DNA from: Leptodactylus fallax
Taxonomy: Eukaryota; Chordata; Amphibia; Anura; Leptodactylidae
Reading direction: 5' to 3'
Length of the DNA: 64,000 nt
Assembly (NCBI GenBank): GCA_947044405.1
Contig: CAMRHE010001104.1
Span: 124,001 to 188,000, forward strand
In this document: in pieces, positions 63,001 through 64,000 of the stretch
Numbering within the stretch: the stretch's first letter is position 1
Layout: every line of letters begins with the position of its first letter
The notes under the pieces: model-generated
Databases searched by the model: none
What the model saw: only the letters and a program-made list of their open reading frames with translations
Told to the model about the DNA's origin: nothing
Translations under genes and position numbers: made by a program

Positions 63001-64000
63001 TATCTATACATATCTGTGAGTGTACCACCATTACTGCCCCCGTAACTGTATCTATACATAGCTGTGAGTGTACCACCATTACTGCCCCCGTAACTGTATC
63101 TATACATAGCTGTGACTGTACCACCATTACTGCCCCCGTAACTGTATCTATACATATCTGTGAGTGTACCACCATTACTGCCCCCGTAACTGTATCTATA
63201 CATAGCTGTGAGTGTACCACCATTACTGCCCCCGTAACTGTATCTATACATAGCTGTGAGTGTACCACCATTACTGCCGCCGTAACTGTATCTATACATA
63301 GCTGTGAGTGTACCACCATTACTGCCCCCGTAACTGTATCTATACATATCTGTGAGTGTACCACCATTACTGCCCCCGTAACTGTATCTATACATAGCTG
63401 TGAGTGTACCACCATTACTGCCCCCGTAACTGTATCTATACATATCTGTGAGTGTACCACCATTACTGCCCCCGTAACTGTATCTATACATAGCTGTGAG
63501 TGTACCACCATTACTGCCCCCGTAACTGTATCTATACATAGCTGTGAGTGTACCACCATTACTGCCCCCGTAACTGTATCTATACATAGCTGTGAGTGTA
63601 CCACCATTACTGCCCCCGTAACTGTATCTATACATAGCTGTGAGTGTACCACCATTACTGCCCCCGTAACTGTATCTATACATATCTGTGAGTGTACCAC
63701 CATTACTGCCCCCGTAACTGTATCTATACATATCTGTGAGTGTACCACCATTACTGCCCCCGTAACTGTATCTATACATAGCTGTGAGTGTACCACCATT
63801 ACTGCCCCCGTAACTGTATCTATACATAGCTGTGAGTGTACCACCATTACTGCCCCCGTAACTGTATCTATACATAGCTGTGAGTGTACCACCATTACTG
63901 CCCCCGTAACTGTATCTATACATAGCTGTGAGTGTACCACCATTACTGCCCCCGTAACTGTATCTATACATAGCTGTGAGTGTACCACCATTACTGCCCC
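60099..64000. repeat. 48-bp minisatellite (about 81 units, continues past window)
   Basis: The unit is CCCGTAACTGTATCTATACA + TAGCTGTGAGTGTACCACCA + TTACTGCC. Point variants: ATAGCTG/ATATCTG, CCCCGTAAC/CCTCGTAAC, GTGTACC/GTGTATC. Some units are 47 bp (GCCCCGTAAC), near 61121, 62223, 62462, 62701 and 62990. Because 48 is a multiple of 3, both strands hold periodic 16-residue frames (plus SIHSCECTTITAPVTV, minus MYRYSYGGSNGGTLTA), reset by each 47-bp unit. Higher-order periods of 239 and 288 bp are visible. Confidence 0.96.

Overview
The window is eukaryotic repeat DNA with no host gene that I can support. The elements present (a Tc1/mariner transposon with the ITR typical of fish and frog copies, an L1/Tx1-type LINE with ORF1 and ORF2, an L2-type LINE with the GDISPNPG, GDFNIP and YADD motifs, and a 950-bp solo LTR) suggest a vertebrate, most likely an anuran amphibian. 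The species call is inference. About 51 kb of the 64 kb is tandem repeat.

Layout: 1-811, end of a decayed Tc1/mariner element (minus strand). 880-6193 and 12435-36458, one G-rich minisatellite of about 20 bp per unit (roughly 29 kb in total), split by a full-length L1/Tx1-type LINE at 6194-12434 with a 14-bp target duplication and a poly(A) tail. 36732-48028, a degenerate L2 LINE that has itself become tandem DNA: a 43/45-bp array near its 5' end and a 38-bp array grown from its reverse-transcriptase coding sequence, with a block of L2 plus arrays duplicated about 5.7 kb apart and a solo LTR inserted in one 38-bp array. 48029-54030, an approximately 39-bp array that starts inside the L2 RT region. 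54031-56540, a G-rich array of about 24 bp. 56541-56895, a short CpG-containing single-copy island with a CTCF-like and an E-box motif. 56896-60076, a polypurine array. 60099-64000, a 48-bp array that runs off the window.

The very long open frames (up to about 8,000 codons on the minus strand) come from stop-free repeat units and are not genes. The most notable signal is in the LINE at 6194-12434. A 2.3-kb stretch of ORF2 is strongly depleted of A but not of T. Conserved catalytic and structural residues there are changed in ways that A-to-G substitution explains (Asn to Gly, Asp to Gly, Glu to Gly, Tyr to Cys, Lys to Gly), while flanking coding sequence is normal. This looks like strand-specific A-to-G hypermutation, such as editing of the RNA before insertion. 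The second notable signal is a visible case of a minisatellite born inside a retrotransposon coding sequence.
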